A DNA stretch of 9,186 bases from CAYVTV01 sp964454295 (GCA_964454295.1 CAYVTV010000177.1:1-9186); one strand, 5' to 3'; counted from the first letter of the stretch, positions 1 through 7,211 are shown. Numbers and translations are program-made. Notes: a model not told the origin generated them from the letters alone.

Positions 1-2610
1 CAGAACATACGACGTTACCGGGAGCAGATGGACAAGATAGGGTTTTCATACGACTGGGACAGGGAGGTGAGGACATGCGATCCGGATTATTATAAATGGA
101 CACAGTGGGCATTCATACAGATGTTCAGACACTATTACGATTATGATACCAACAAAGCCGAACCGTTGGAGAAACTGATCTCCCGGTTTGAAGTGAGCGG
201 CACTTCAGGAATAAATGCAGCATGCACGGAAGAGTTACATTTTACCGCTGAAAAGTGGAAGAATATGTCGTATAAGGAACAGCAGGAAACTCTTTTAAAC
301 TACCGGTTAGCCTACAGGGCAGAGACTATTGTGAACTGGTGTCCTGCACTGGGAACGGTTCTGGCGAATGATGAGGTAAAAGATGGAATATCCGTTCGCG
401 GAGGGCACTCAGTGGAACAAAGAAAAATGATGCAGTGGCTCTTAAGAATATCAGCCTATGCAGAACGGCTGCTTTCCGGGCTGGACCTTATCGACTGGTC
501 GGAATCATTAAAAGAGATACAGCGTTACTGGATCGGGAAGTCGGAAGGAGCCGAAATATTGTTCAGCATAAAAGACCGGCCGGAGAAAATAAATATTTTC
601 ACTACCCGTCCGGATACGATTTACGGCGCCACATTTATGGTGCTGGCTCCCGAAAGTGAACTGGTTGATCTGCTTACCATACCGGAGAAACGCAGCGAGG
701 TTAATGATTATCTTGAATACTGCAAAAAAAGATCGGAACGCGAACGTATTGCCGAAACAAAGAACATCAGCGGGGTATTCACCGGCTCTTATGCGGTACA
801 TCCTTTTACAGGGGAAGACATCCCTGTCTGGATAAGCGAGTACGTCCTGGCAGGTTACGGTACCGGCTGCATAATGGCTGTACCGGCTCATGATGAAAGG
901 GATTATGCATTTGCCAGGAATTATAACCTCCCCATTGTTGAAGTGGTATCAGGAGGGAATATATCGGTGGCTTCCTATGATGCCAAAGAAGGTATTCTTA
1001 TCAACTCACCCTTGATCAACGGTCTGGATGTAAAAGATGCCATACCCGCCATTATAAAAGAGATAGAAAAAAGAGGACTGGGAACAAAGAAAGTCAATTA
1101 CCGCATCCGGGACGCTATTTTCAGTCGCCAGCGTTATTGGGGTGAACCCTTCCCTGTATATTACAAAGACGGAATACCTCATACCCTTGATGAAGACAGG
1201 CTTCCCCTGGAATTGCCGGAGGTAGATGCATTCAGGCCCACTGAGACAGGGGAGCCTCCCCTGGCCAGGGCAGACAGGTGGGAAACTCCCGAAGGATATA
1301 AATATGAGTTCAGCACCATGCCCGGGTTCGCGGGTTCATCAGCCTATTATCTGCGGTACATGGATCCGGCAAATGATAAAGCGCTTGTTTCCCGGGAAGC
1401 CAATGAATACTGGCAGGATGTGGATTTGTACATCGGGGGTATTGAGCATGCTACCGGCCACCTGGTGTATTCCAGGTTCTGGAACAAATTCCTTTACGAT
1501 ACAGGGTATGTTTGCAAGGACGAGCCTTTTAAGAAACTCGTTAACCAGGGAATGATACAGGGGAGATCGAATTTCGTTTACAAGCTGCTTGGATTTTTAA
1601 AGCGGGATGCATCTCTGAATAACAATGAAGAGCAGGCTTATGTTGGAAATTTGTTTTTATCAAAAAAATATGCGCAGGAATTTCTTGATGGGGTCATATC
1701 TCCGGAAGATTTAAAACAGGAAATCAGAATGCAAATTTCAGATTCCGCGATCAAAGACAGGCTCAGCGAGGTTGCAATGTTCCGGATTCAATCATTACAT
1801 GTTGATATAAACCTGGTAAATAATGACATTCTTGACATAGAAGCTTTCAGAAAATGGAATCCCGAATACAAACCGGCTGAGTTTATCCTCGAAGGCGGGA
1901 AGTACATATGTGGCTGGGCTGTGGAGAAAATGTCGAAGTCAATGTATAATGTGGTGAATCCCGATAATATCATTCAAAAATACGGTGCTGACACGCTCCG
2001 TATGTATGAAATGTTCCTCGGTCCGCTGGAACAGTCCAAACCCTGGGACACAAACGGGATAGACGGAGTTTTCAAGTTTCTCCGGAAATACTGGCGCCTG
2101 TTTTTTAATGCAAAGGGTGAGTTTTTTGTTGTTGATGCCAGGCCTGAATTCAGTGAAAACAAGATTATTCATAAGACAATAAAAAAAGTAACTGAAGATA
2201 TTGAAAGGTTTTCCTTCAACACAGCGGTGAGTGAGTTTATGATCTGTGTAAACGGACTGACGGAACTGAAGTGCAATAAGAGGAAGATTCTCACTGACCT
2301 GACGATATTGCTGGCTCCTTTTGCTCCGCACATTACAGAGGAAATATGGCATTTGCTGGGCAATAAAACCAGTGTTTTTGATGCAGGTCTGCCGGATTAC
2401 TCCCCTGAGTTTCTGGTAGAAAATGAGTTTGAATACCCGGTATCTGTAAACGGGAAATTGCGGTTTAAGCTGCTTCTGCCCCTGGATATTCCTTCCTGTG
2501 AAGCTGAAAAGCGTGTGCTGGAACACCCTGTAGCTGTTAAATGGCTGGAGGGAAAGGTTCCGAAGAAGGTAATTGTGGTGAAGGGGAAGATTATTAATAT
2601 TGTGGTTTGA
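1..2610 (+). CDS. leuS: Leucyl-tRNA synthetase, 5'-truncated by window edge
   Basis: Class I aminoacyl-tRNA synthetase that charges tRNA-Leu in the cytoplasm. The frame is open from base 1, so the first visible ATG (28) is internal; 869 codons are seen. The missing N-terminus, which I estimate at about 80-90 residues from typical Bacteroidota LeuRS length, would carry the HIGH-type motif. Counting codons from base 1, the CP1 editing domain shows TTRPDT (201-206) and GTGCIMAVPAHDERD (287-301), whose last Asp matches the editing-site Asp of E. coli LeuRS. Further on are SRQRYWG, KLVNQGMIQGRS, the KMSKS loop (643-647, bases 1927-1941) and the C-terminal anticodon-binding helices with APFAPHITEEIW. 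The spacer between the catalytic core and CP1 is of the long Bacteroidota type. Codons about 529-597 look like an additional A/T-rich insert (see findings). No frameshift is seen. Identity is secure. Confidence 0.97.
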   Translation, partial: QNIRRYREQMDKIGFSYDWDREVRTCDPDYYKWTQWAFIQMFRHYYDYDTNKAEPLEKLISRFEVSGTSGINAACTEELHFTAEKWKNMSYKEQQETLLNYRLAYRAETIVNWCPALGTVLANDEVKDGISVRGGHSVEQRKMMQWLLRISAYAERLLSGLDLIDWSESLKEIQRYWIGKSEGAEILFSIKDRPEKINIFTTRPDTIYGATFMVLAPESELVDLLTIPEKRSEVNDYLEYCKKRSERERIAETKNISGVFTGSYAVHPFTGEDIPVWISEYVLAGYGTGCIMAVPAHDERDYAFARNYNLPIVEVVSGGNISVASYDAKEGILINSPLINGLDVKDAIPAIIKEIEKRGLGTKKVNYRIRDAIFSRQRYWGEPFPVYYKDGIPHTLDEDRLPLELPEVDAFRPTETGEPPLARADRWETPEGYKYEFSTMPGFAGSSAYYLRYMDPANDKALVSREANEYWQDVDLYIGGIEHATGHLVYSRFWNKFLYDTGYVCKDEPFKKLVNQGMIQGRSNFVYKLLGFLKRDASLNNNEEQAYVGNLFLSKKYAQEFLDGVISPEDLKQEIRMQISDSAIKDRLSEVAMFRIQSLHVDINLVNNDILDIEAFRKWNPEYKPAEFILEGGKYICGWAVEKMSKSMYNVVNPDNIIQKYGADTLRMYEMFLGPLEQSKPWDTNGIDGVFKFLRKYWRLFFNAKGEFFVVDARPEFSENKIIHKTIKKVTEDIERFSFNTAVSEFMICVNGLTELKCNKRKILTDLTILLAPFAPHITEEIWHLLGNKTSVFDAGLPDYSPEFLVENEFEYPVSVNGKLRFKLLLPLDIPSCEAEKRVLEHPVAVKWLEGKVPKKVIVVKGKIINIVV

Positions 2611-2620
2611 TATATTTGGG

Positions 2621-2770
2621 GGCTGTCTCATAAGTCATAATATGTTTAACCACGAAGGACACAAAGGATAACGCTAAGGTCGCAAAGTATTATATATCAG
2701 GCATGTATGCTTTGTGTCCTTGATGTTGTCCTTAGTGTCCTTTGTGGTTAAAGACACTTATGACACAGCC
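2621..2770. repeat. 150-bp imperfect palindrome with nested 21-bp units
   Basis: It starts 10 bp after the leuS stop. The ends are 15-bp inverted repeats, GGCTGTCTCATAAGT (2621-2635) against the complement of 2756-2770, with one mismatch. Inside, 2645-2689 pairs with 2708-2752 at 36 of 45 positions without gaps; the outer and inner arms are separated by unequal bulges of 9 and 3 nt. Each inner arm is itself an imperfect tandem pair of 21-bp units (2651-2671 and 2672-2692 match at 15 of 21), centred on AAGGACACAAAG. Short inverted ends and no ORF suggest a MITE-like or REP-like element. From memory, similar AACCACGAAGGACACAAAGG repeats occur in many environmental bacterial genomes; this is not verified. 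As RNA it would fold into a long hairpin that could end or protect the leuS transcript. Confidence 0.85.
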
Positions 2771-2790
2771 TCAGACAAAATGTTGCCTGA
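2771..2790. other. Short hairpin next to the palindrome
   Basis: TCAGACAA and TTGCCTGA form an 8-bp stem with one A-C mismatch around a 4-nt AATG loop, directly after the large palindrome and 34 nt before the M23 peptidase start. There is no U-tract behind it, so a classical terminator is unlikely. It may be the ragged edge of the repeat or chance. Confidence 0.25.
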
Positions 2791-2824
2791 TAGGATATCT
2801 GAAGCCATTTAGTATGATAGAATA

Positions 2825-4081
2825 ATGAGATTAAATATTTCAAGATCCATTCCTGTATTTTTCTCTGTTATTTCCCTGGCAGCGGTGATTTTTTATAATT
2901 ATTTTCTTCCTGATAATCAGCCAGTGGAATTCTTGCCCGAAGAAGAGTATAGAGAAGAAGTAGTTATCAATTATATTTATAAGATTCCTTCAGATTCATT
3001 TCGCATTGAAAAAGATAAAGTAAAGCGGAATCAAACTTTAGCAGGGCTGTTAGGTGCTTTGGGGGTACCAAATGAAGTTGTCAATAAATCGGTAAATCTG
3101 GCTGCAGGAATTTTTGATGTCCGGCGGTTCAGAACCGGAAATAATTTTACTGTATTGCATCAATCAGACAGTGTTGACAGTCCTGCGTACTTCATTTATG
3201 AGAAAGATCCTGTTGAATATCTGGTGTTTAGTTTCGCAGACACTATAGCTGTCTGGAATGGATTTAAAGATATTGATACAGTACGGCAGGCTTTTACCGG
3301 TAAAATTGAAACCTCATTATGGAATGCATTTATTTCCGGAGGAGCTAATCCTGCCGCTGCTTTTGAGCTTTCAGAGATTTTTGCATGGACAATAGATTTT
3401 TTCTGGCTTCAGAGGGAAGATAGTTTCAGCATTGTGTATGATGAATATTTTATTGAGAACATGCCTTTTGGCATTGGCAGAATTTATGGAGCCTTTTTCA
3501 GGCATGCAGGCAGGGATTTTCTGGCCATACCTTTTGAGCAGGATGGCAGAATAGATTTTTTTGATGATGTGGGAAATAGCCTGAGAAAGGCTTTTTTAAA
3601 AGCACCACTGCGATATTCGAGAATAAGTTCGAAGTATTCACATTCGAGGTTACATCCCATATTAAGGATACACCGGCCTCATCATGGTGTTGACTATTCC
3701 GCTCCTGCAGGTACTCCGGTAGTAACAGTCGGGGATGGCGTTGTGACAAAAGCAGGGTATGAAGGTGCAGCCGGAAATATGGTAAGGATAAGGCATAACA
3801 GTACGTATTCGACAGCCTATTTGCATCTGAGTCGCTTTGGACCCGGAATAAAAACCGGGGCATATGTTAAACAGGGAGATATTATCGGATATGTTGGCAG
3901 TACCGGTCTCAGTACGGGTCCTCACCTGGATTTCAGGTTTTACAGGAACGGGCATCCTGTAAATCCCCTGAAAGTGGAAGCGCCTCCGGTAGAGCCTGTG
4001 ATGGAGGAGAACAGGGAAGCATTTGAGTTAAAAATGAAGGAGGTTATTGAGGTGTTGAGACAAGGGACAAGTGACATGTGA
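2825..4081 (+). CDS. Membrane-anchored M23 (LytM-type) peptidase, MepM/Csd3-like
   Basis: Predicted murein endopeptidase acting on peptidoglycan cross-links outside the inner membrane. Residues 9-28 form one hydrophobic N-terminal segment with Arg at 2 and 7, so an uncleaved anchor or signal is likely. Residues about 60-120 (from VKRNQTLAGLLGALGVP to the DVRRFRTGN stretch) resemble the OapA/LysM-like domain of MepM. Residues 160-250 resemble the second helper domain, including AAAFELSEIFAWTIDFF. The peptidase domain spans about 265-390: HxxxD is H286...D290, the middle His is H334 in YLHLS, and the last motif is H367-L-D369 where HxH is expected. The family's second zinc-ligand His is thus Asp here (see findings). 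Length 418 is normal for the MepM class. No strong Shine-Dalgarno precedes ATG 2825. The last residues (GTSDM) and the TGA are encoded by the heptamer repeat. Confidence 0.9.
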   Translation: MRLNISRSIPVFFSVISLAAVIFYNYFLPDNQPVEFLPEEEYREEVVINYIYKIPSDSFRIEKDKVKRNQTLAGLLGALGVPNEVVNKSVNLAAGIFDVRRFRTGNNFTVLHQSDSVDSPAYFIYEKDPVEYLVFSFADTIAVWNGFKDIDTVRQAFTGKIETSLWNAFISGGANPAAAFELSEIFAWTIDFFWLQREDSFSIVYDEYFIENMPFGIGRIYGAFFRHAGRDFLAIPFEQDGRIDFFDDVGNSLRKAFLKAPLRYSRISSKYSHSRLHPILRIHRPHHGVDYSAPAGTPVVTVGDGVVTKAGYEGAAGNMVRIRHNSTYSTAYLHLSRFGPGIKTGAYVKQGDIIGYVGSTGLSTGPHLDFRFYRNGHPVNPLKVEAPPVEPVMEENREAFELKMKEVIEVLRQGTSDM

Positions 4082-4183
4082 CAAGTGACATGTGACGAGT
4101 GACGAGGGACCCTATCCTTTACTTGTTACACTCATCACTTCTCTTGTCACATGTCACCCGTCACCCGTCACTTCCCTAGTCCC
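4064..4183. repeat. Inverted array of 7-bp GTGACNN units between convergent genes
   Basis: Left arm: seven contiguous heptamers at 4064-4112, gggacaa, gtgacat, gtgacaa, gtgacat, gtgacga, gtgacga, gggaccc. Right arm: the same unit inverted, with four contiguous copies at 4144-4171 (ttgtcac, atgtcac, ccgtcac, ccgtcac) and degenerate copies at 4123-4129, 4132-4138 and 4177-4183. The right arm's 4144-4157 is an exact 14-nt complement of 4071-4084, and several pairing registers are possible. The loop is mostly A/T-rich (about 4113-4143). The left arm encodes the C-terminus and TGA stop (4079-4081) of the M23 gene; the right arm holds the TGA stop of purN (4168-4170 on the minus strand). It probably also serves as a bidirectional transcript end, though there are no U-tracts. 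Confidence 0.88.
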
Positions 4184-4749
4184 CTGACAACCTTCTCAAT
4201 CACTTTCGGGTAATGCTTATATTCAAGCTCGTGGACTTTTTCTGCCAGGGATTCAGGAGTATCACCGGCGGAAACAGGGCAGCGTGCCTGAAAGATAATA
4301 TTCCCCTCATCGTATTTTTCATTGACATAATGCACGGTAATACCTGATTCTTTATCACCGGATTCGATTACTGCTTTATGAACATTTATTCCGTACATTC
4401 CTTTTCCCCCGTATTTTGGAAGAAGAGCGGGATGGATATTTATGATCCTGTCGGGGTAAGCCTTAATAAGTTCAGAAGGAATGAGCCAGAGAAAACCAGC
4501 CAGAACAATCAGGTCGATATCATTGTCCAGTAATATCCGGAGTACTTTTCCTGAATTATAAAATTGCTCACGGTCAAAAAGGCAGGTTTTAACATTAAGC
4601 ATCTCTGCTCTTTTGAGGACATATGCATTGGAATTATTGGACAAAATAAGGCTGACATGAGCCAGTTGTGAATTATTGAAATATCGAACGATACTCTCTG
4701 CATTTGTTCCTGATCCGGATGCAAAGATGGCTATATTTTTCTTTTTCAT
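4168..4749 (-). CDS. purN: Phosphoribosylglycinamide formyltransferase (GART)
   Basis: Transfers a formyl group from 10-formyl-THF to GAR, the third step of de novo purine synthesis; cytoplasmic. The 193 residues match the family length. Seen in order: MKKKNIAIFASGSGTN with the phosphate-binding GSGTN loop (12-16), VLAGFLWLIP (82-91) lining the folate site, NIHPALLPKYGGKGMYG (104-120) carrying N104 and H106, SGITVHYV (135-142), and D147 in YDEGNII. N104, H106 and D147 correspond to the catalytic Asn, His and Asp of E. coli PurN (N106, H108, D144). The ATG at 4749 directly precedes the first beta-strand, so the start is secure. It converges on the M23 gene and its TGA lies in the heptamer repeat. 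No other purine gene is in view, so it appears to stand alone, divergent from acpP. Confidence 0.97.
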   Translation of the reverse strand: MKKKNIAIFASGSGTNAESIVRYFNNSQLAHVSLILSNNSNAYVLKRAEMLNVKTCLFDREQFYNSGKVLRILLDNDIDLIVLAGFLWLIPSELIKAYPDRIINIHPALLPKYGGKGMYGINVHKAVIESGDKESGITVHYVNEKYDEGNIIFQARCPVSAGDTPESLAEKVHELEYKHYPKVIEKVVRGLGK

Positions 4750-4941
4750 TAAGTTATAGGGTAATTAAAATGAATTATAATTTCGACTTTGAATATACGG
4801 GAAAATGCTGATTTTTAATTTTTCTACAAAAAAAGCAAATAATTAATATAATTTGATATTAATTTTGTTTGTTTTTAAACTGATTTTGCATTTCTTTGCA
4901 CAGTCAAAAAATAACCTTATTATTAATTAAAAATTACAGCT
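4750..4941. other. A/T-rich divergent spacer purN / acpP, presumed promoter region
   Basis: These 192 bp have long A and T runs and no ORF of note. They must hold promoters for both purN (leftward) and the acpP block (rightward). Rightward candidates for the Bacteroidota -7 element TAnnTTTG are TAATTTTG at 4860-4867, a perfect match but without TTTG at the right distance upstream, and TAACCTTA at 4912-4919, two mismatches with TTTG at 4885-4888. No riboswitch-like fold or convincing operator was recognised. Confidence 0.5.
4860..4867 (+). promoter_or_regulatory. Candidate -7 element for the acpP block
   Basis: TAATTTTG matches the Bacteroidota consensus TAnnTTTG exactly and would give a leader of roughly 70 nt before acpP. 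It is weak evidence because the surroundings are A/T-rich and no -33 TTTG lies about 20 bp upstream. Confidence 0.25.
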
Positions 4942-5178
4942 ATGTCTGATATTGCATCAAGAGTGAAAGCTATCATCGTTGACAAACTGGGTGTTGATGA
5001 AAATGAAGTTACTCCGGAAGCGAGTTTTACCAATGATCTCGGGGCCGATTCCCTTGACACTGTAGAACTGATTATGGAATTTGAAAAAGAATTCAACATT
5101 GGAATTCCTGACGACCAGGCTGAGAATATCAGTACAGTTGGTGAGGCTATCAAGTATGTAGAAGAGCACGTAAAATAA
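4942..5178 (+). CDS. acpP: Acyl carrier protein
   Basis: Small acidic four-helix carrier that holds growing fatty-acyl chains as thioesters on 4'-phosphopantetheine in the cytoplasm. It has 78 residues, the usual length. The attachment motif GADSLD is at 34-39, with Ser37 as the residue modified by holo-ACP synthase. The flanking sequence is typical: VxPEASFxxDLGADSLDxVEL, followed by EFNIGIPDDQAENISTVG. The start ATG at 4942 follows an A-rich stretch rather than a clear Shine-Dalgarno. fabF starts 23 nt after its stop, so both are presumably on one transcript. It leads the acpP-fabF-rnc block, and its product is the substrate carrier of the next gene's enzyme. Confidence 0.98.
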   Translation: MSDIASRVKAIIVDKLGVDENEVTPEASFTNDLGADSLDTVELIMEFEKEFNIGIPDDQAENISTVGEAIKYVEEHVK

Positions 5179-5201
5179 ATTTTGTTTGTAAGATTTTATT
5201 C

Positions 5202-6452
5202 ATGGAATTAAAGCGGGTAGTAGTAACAGGTCTTGGCGCACTGACTCCTTTAGGCAACAATGTTAATGATTACTGGAACAATCTGGTTGCCGGAGTTAGT
5301 GGTATAGCCCTTATTACCCGGTTTGATACTGAAAAGTATAAAACAAAATTTGCCGGCGAGCTGAAGGACTTTGATCCCACCGTTTATTTTGACAGGAAGG
5401 AGCTCAGGAAGCTCGATCCTTATGCCCAATATGCACTTATTGCTGTGGATGAGGCAATAAGGGACTGTGAAATGAATCTTGAAGATGCCGATACTGATAA
5501 CATTGGTGTTATCTGGGCTTCGGGTATTGGTGGAATTCAAACATTTATGGAAGAAATGAGGGGTTATTATCAGGGAGACGGAACTCCCCGGTATAGCCCC
5601 TTTTTTATTCCTAAGATGATATCTGATATCGCTGCAGGTCACATTTCCATAAAATACGGCCTCAGGGGGCCGAATTATGGAGTGGTATCTGCTTGTGCTT
5701 CATCAACTAATGCACTGATAGATGCCTTTAACCTGATAAGGCTTGGTAAGGCGGTTGCCTTTATAGCCGGAGGGTCTGAGGCTGCCATTAATGAACCGGG
5801 AATGGGGGGCTTTAACAGTATGCAGGCTATTTCTACAAATAATGCAAATTACAGCACTGCATCCAGGCCTTTCGATGTGTCCCGCGACGGCTTTGTTATG
5901 GGAGAGGGAGCAGGCGCATTGATAATTGAGGAATATGAACATGCAACTAAAAGAGGAGCCAAAATCTACGCTGAATTAGCAGGAGGAGGTTTATCAGCTG
6001 ATGCTTACCATTTAACCGCACCACATCCTGAAGGACTTGGGGCAAGACTCGTTATGCAACGGGCTCTTGAGGATGCAGGTATGAAACCGGAAGAAATTGA
6101 TTATATCAATGTTCATGGTACAGCAACTCCACTGGGCGATATTTCTGAAGCTGTTGCAATTATAGATGTTTTTGGTGAACATGCATTTAAACTTAACATA
6201 AGCGCTACCAAATCCATGACAGGGCATCTTTTAGGTGCCGCCGGAGCTATTGAAGCTATTGCTGCTATACTTGCATTGACTAATGATGTTGTGCCGCCAA
6301 CTATTAACCTTACCAATACAGATCCGCAAATAGATGCAAGGTTAAATCTTACTCCCAATAAGGCTCAGCATAGGGTTGTCAATGCTTCTCTCAGTAATAC
6401 ATTTGGCTTCGGAGGGCATAATACATCAATAATTTTCAAAAAGTTTAACTGA
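5202..6452 (+). CDS. fabF: 3-oxoacyl-[ACP] synthase II (KAS II)
   Basis: Condensing enzyme that elongates acyl-ACP with malonyl-ACP in fatty-acid synthesis. The 416 residues match FabF length. The fold begins with VVVTGLGALTPLGN. The Cys-His-His triad is C165 in VSACASSTN, H305 in NVHGTATPLGD and H342 in KSMTGHLLGAAG, with the conserved K337 just before it. FGFGGHNTS near the C-terminus is the expected Gly-rich loop. Having His-His rather than His-Asn in the triad places it with KAS I/II and not FabH. The start at 5202 gives the canonical N-terminus. It lies 23 nt after acpP and 7 nt before the likely rnc start, so translational coupling with rnc is plausible. Confidence 0.98.
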   Translation: MELKRVVVTGLGALTPLGNNVNDYWNNLVAGVSGIALITRFDTEKYKTKFAGELKDFDPTVYFDRKELRKLDPYAQYALIAVDEAIRDCEMNLEDADTDNIGVIWASGIGGIQTFMEEMRGYYQGDGTPRYSPFFIPKMISDIAAGHISIKYGLRGPNYGVVSACASSTNALIDAFNLIRLGKAVAFIAGGSEAAINEPGMGGFNSMQAISTNNANYSTASRPFDVSRDGFVMGEGAGALIIEEYEHATKRGAKIYAELAGGGLSADAYHLTAPHPEGLGARLVMQRALEDAGMKPEEIDYINVHGTATPLGDISEAVAIIDVFGEHAFKLNISATKSMTGHLLGAAGAIEAIAAILALTNDVVPPTINLTNTDPQIDARLNLTPNKAQHRVVNASLSNTFGFGGHNTSIIFKKFN

Positions 6453-6459
6453 TCCTGCA

Positions 6460-7188
6460 TTGCCTTTTACTCCAGCCCGTTTTCTTTTTTTTCCGTTTTA
6501 TGGAAAGAAAAAGTTTCTATTTCAATTGATTGATATTCTTGGATTTACTCCATCAAATATCAGACTATATGAAATGGCTTTCACACATAAATCTGCATCA
6601 ATCCTATTATCCAAAGGAGAGGTAATTAATAATGAACGTCTTGAATATCTCGGCGATGCTATTCTTGACGCAGTTGTGGCTGATTATCTCTTCAGACACT
6701 ATCCAAAACACAATGAAGGTTCTCTTACCAAGATGAGATCAAAAATGGTGAAAAGAAAACACCTTAACCTTCTTGCCTATCGACTTGGTATTCATAAACT
6801 GATAGTTTCACACACGCATCCCGGAAATTTATCAAAATATTTATATGGTAACGCCCTGGAAGCACTTATTGGCGCCATATACCTGGATAAAGGATTCAAA
6901 AAAACCTGTTTATTTATTGAAGATATTTTAAAGAAAAATGTTGACCTTGACCGCTTATTAAAATCTGATTTTGACTATAAAAGTCAACTTATTGAGTGGG
7001 CACAGAAAAATAAGTGTGAAATAATGTTCGAATCACAGGAAGAAATTAAAGGAGACAGTCATATCCCTCAATTTATTACCACTATTCGTATAACGAATGA
7101 AATTGCAGGAAGAGGAACAGGATATTCAAAAAAAGAAGCTGAACAAAAAGCGGCAAAAGTTGCACTTGAACAAATTTCCAAAAGTTAA
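6460..7188 (+). CDS. rnc: Ribonuclease III
   Basis: Double-strand-specific endoribonuclease that processes rRNA precursors and structured mRNAs. The RNase III domain covers about 20-160 and a dsRNA-binding domain 170-242, ending in GYSKKEAEQKAAKVALEQI. The signature NERLEYLGDAILD (58-70) supplies E62 and D66. The second metal motif reads GNALEALIGAIYLD (130-143) with E134 intact, but Asn131 sits where E. coli has Asp114 (see findings). Start: the frame has no ATG or GTG between the upstream TAA (6430) and helix 1; the first in-frame ATG (6574) would remove the conserved ILGFTP region. TTG 6460, 7 nt behind fabF, is therefore preferred, with TTG 6526 as an alternative. Length 242 is normal. 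Its A/T content is visibly higher than that of leuS. Confidence 0.93.
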   Translation: MPFTPARFLFFPFYGKKKFLFQLIDILGFTPSNIRLYEMAFTHKSASILLSKGEVINNERLEYLGDAILDAVVADYLFRHYPKHNEGSLTKMRSKMVKRKHLNLLAYRLGIHKLIVSHTHPGNLSKYLYGNALEALIGAIYLDKGFKKTCLFIEDILKKNVDLDRLLKSDFDYKSQLIEWAQKNKCEIMFESQEEIKGDSHIPQFITTIRITNEIAGRGTGYSKKEAEQKAAKVALEQISKS

Positions 7189-7211
7189 TTTTACATGATC
7201 AGCCGAAAGAA

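Noticed and set aside
508..891. 127-codon minus-strand open frame inside the leuS editing domain
   Set aside because: It lies opposite conserved CP1 motifs; its Cys- and Arg-rich composition is typical of an antisense shadow.
1585..1791. LeuRS extra segment considered as an intein or frameshift
   Set aside because: About 70 residues is too short for a splicing intein, there are no Cys/Ser...HN junction motifs, and the frame stays open on both sides with conserved LeuRS sequence.
1939..2631. 230-codon open frame on the minus strand opposite the 3' end of leuS
   Set aside because: It is fully antisense to well-conserved LeuRS sequence, has no recognisable motif, and runs into the palindromic repeat. 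It is a shadow of leuS.
2621..2770. Palindrome considered as a classical intrinsic terminator of leuS
   Set aside because: It is far longer than a terminator stem, lacks a U-tract after the right arm, and has internal tandem units and terminal inverted repeats. A repeat element is a better description, though it may also stop transcription.
3498..3955. Overlapping minus-strand open frames opposite the M23 peptidase domain
   Set aside because: The plus strand carries all peptidase motifs and the antisense products show no family resemblance.
4064..4183. Short-repeat array considered as a CRISPR
   Set aside because: Units are 7 bp, contiguous in each main block without unique spacers, and arranged as an inverted pair, with no cas gene nearby.
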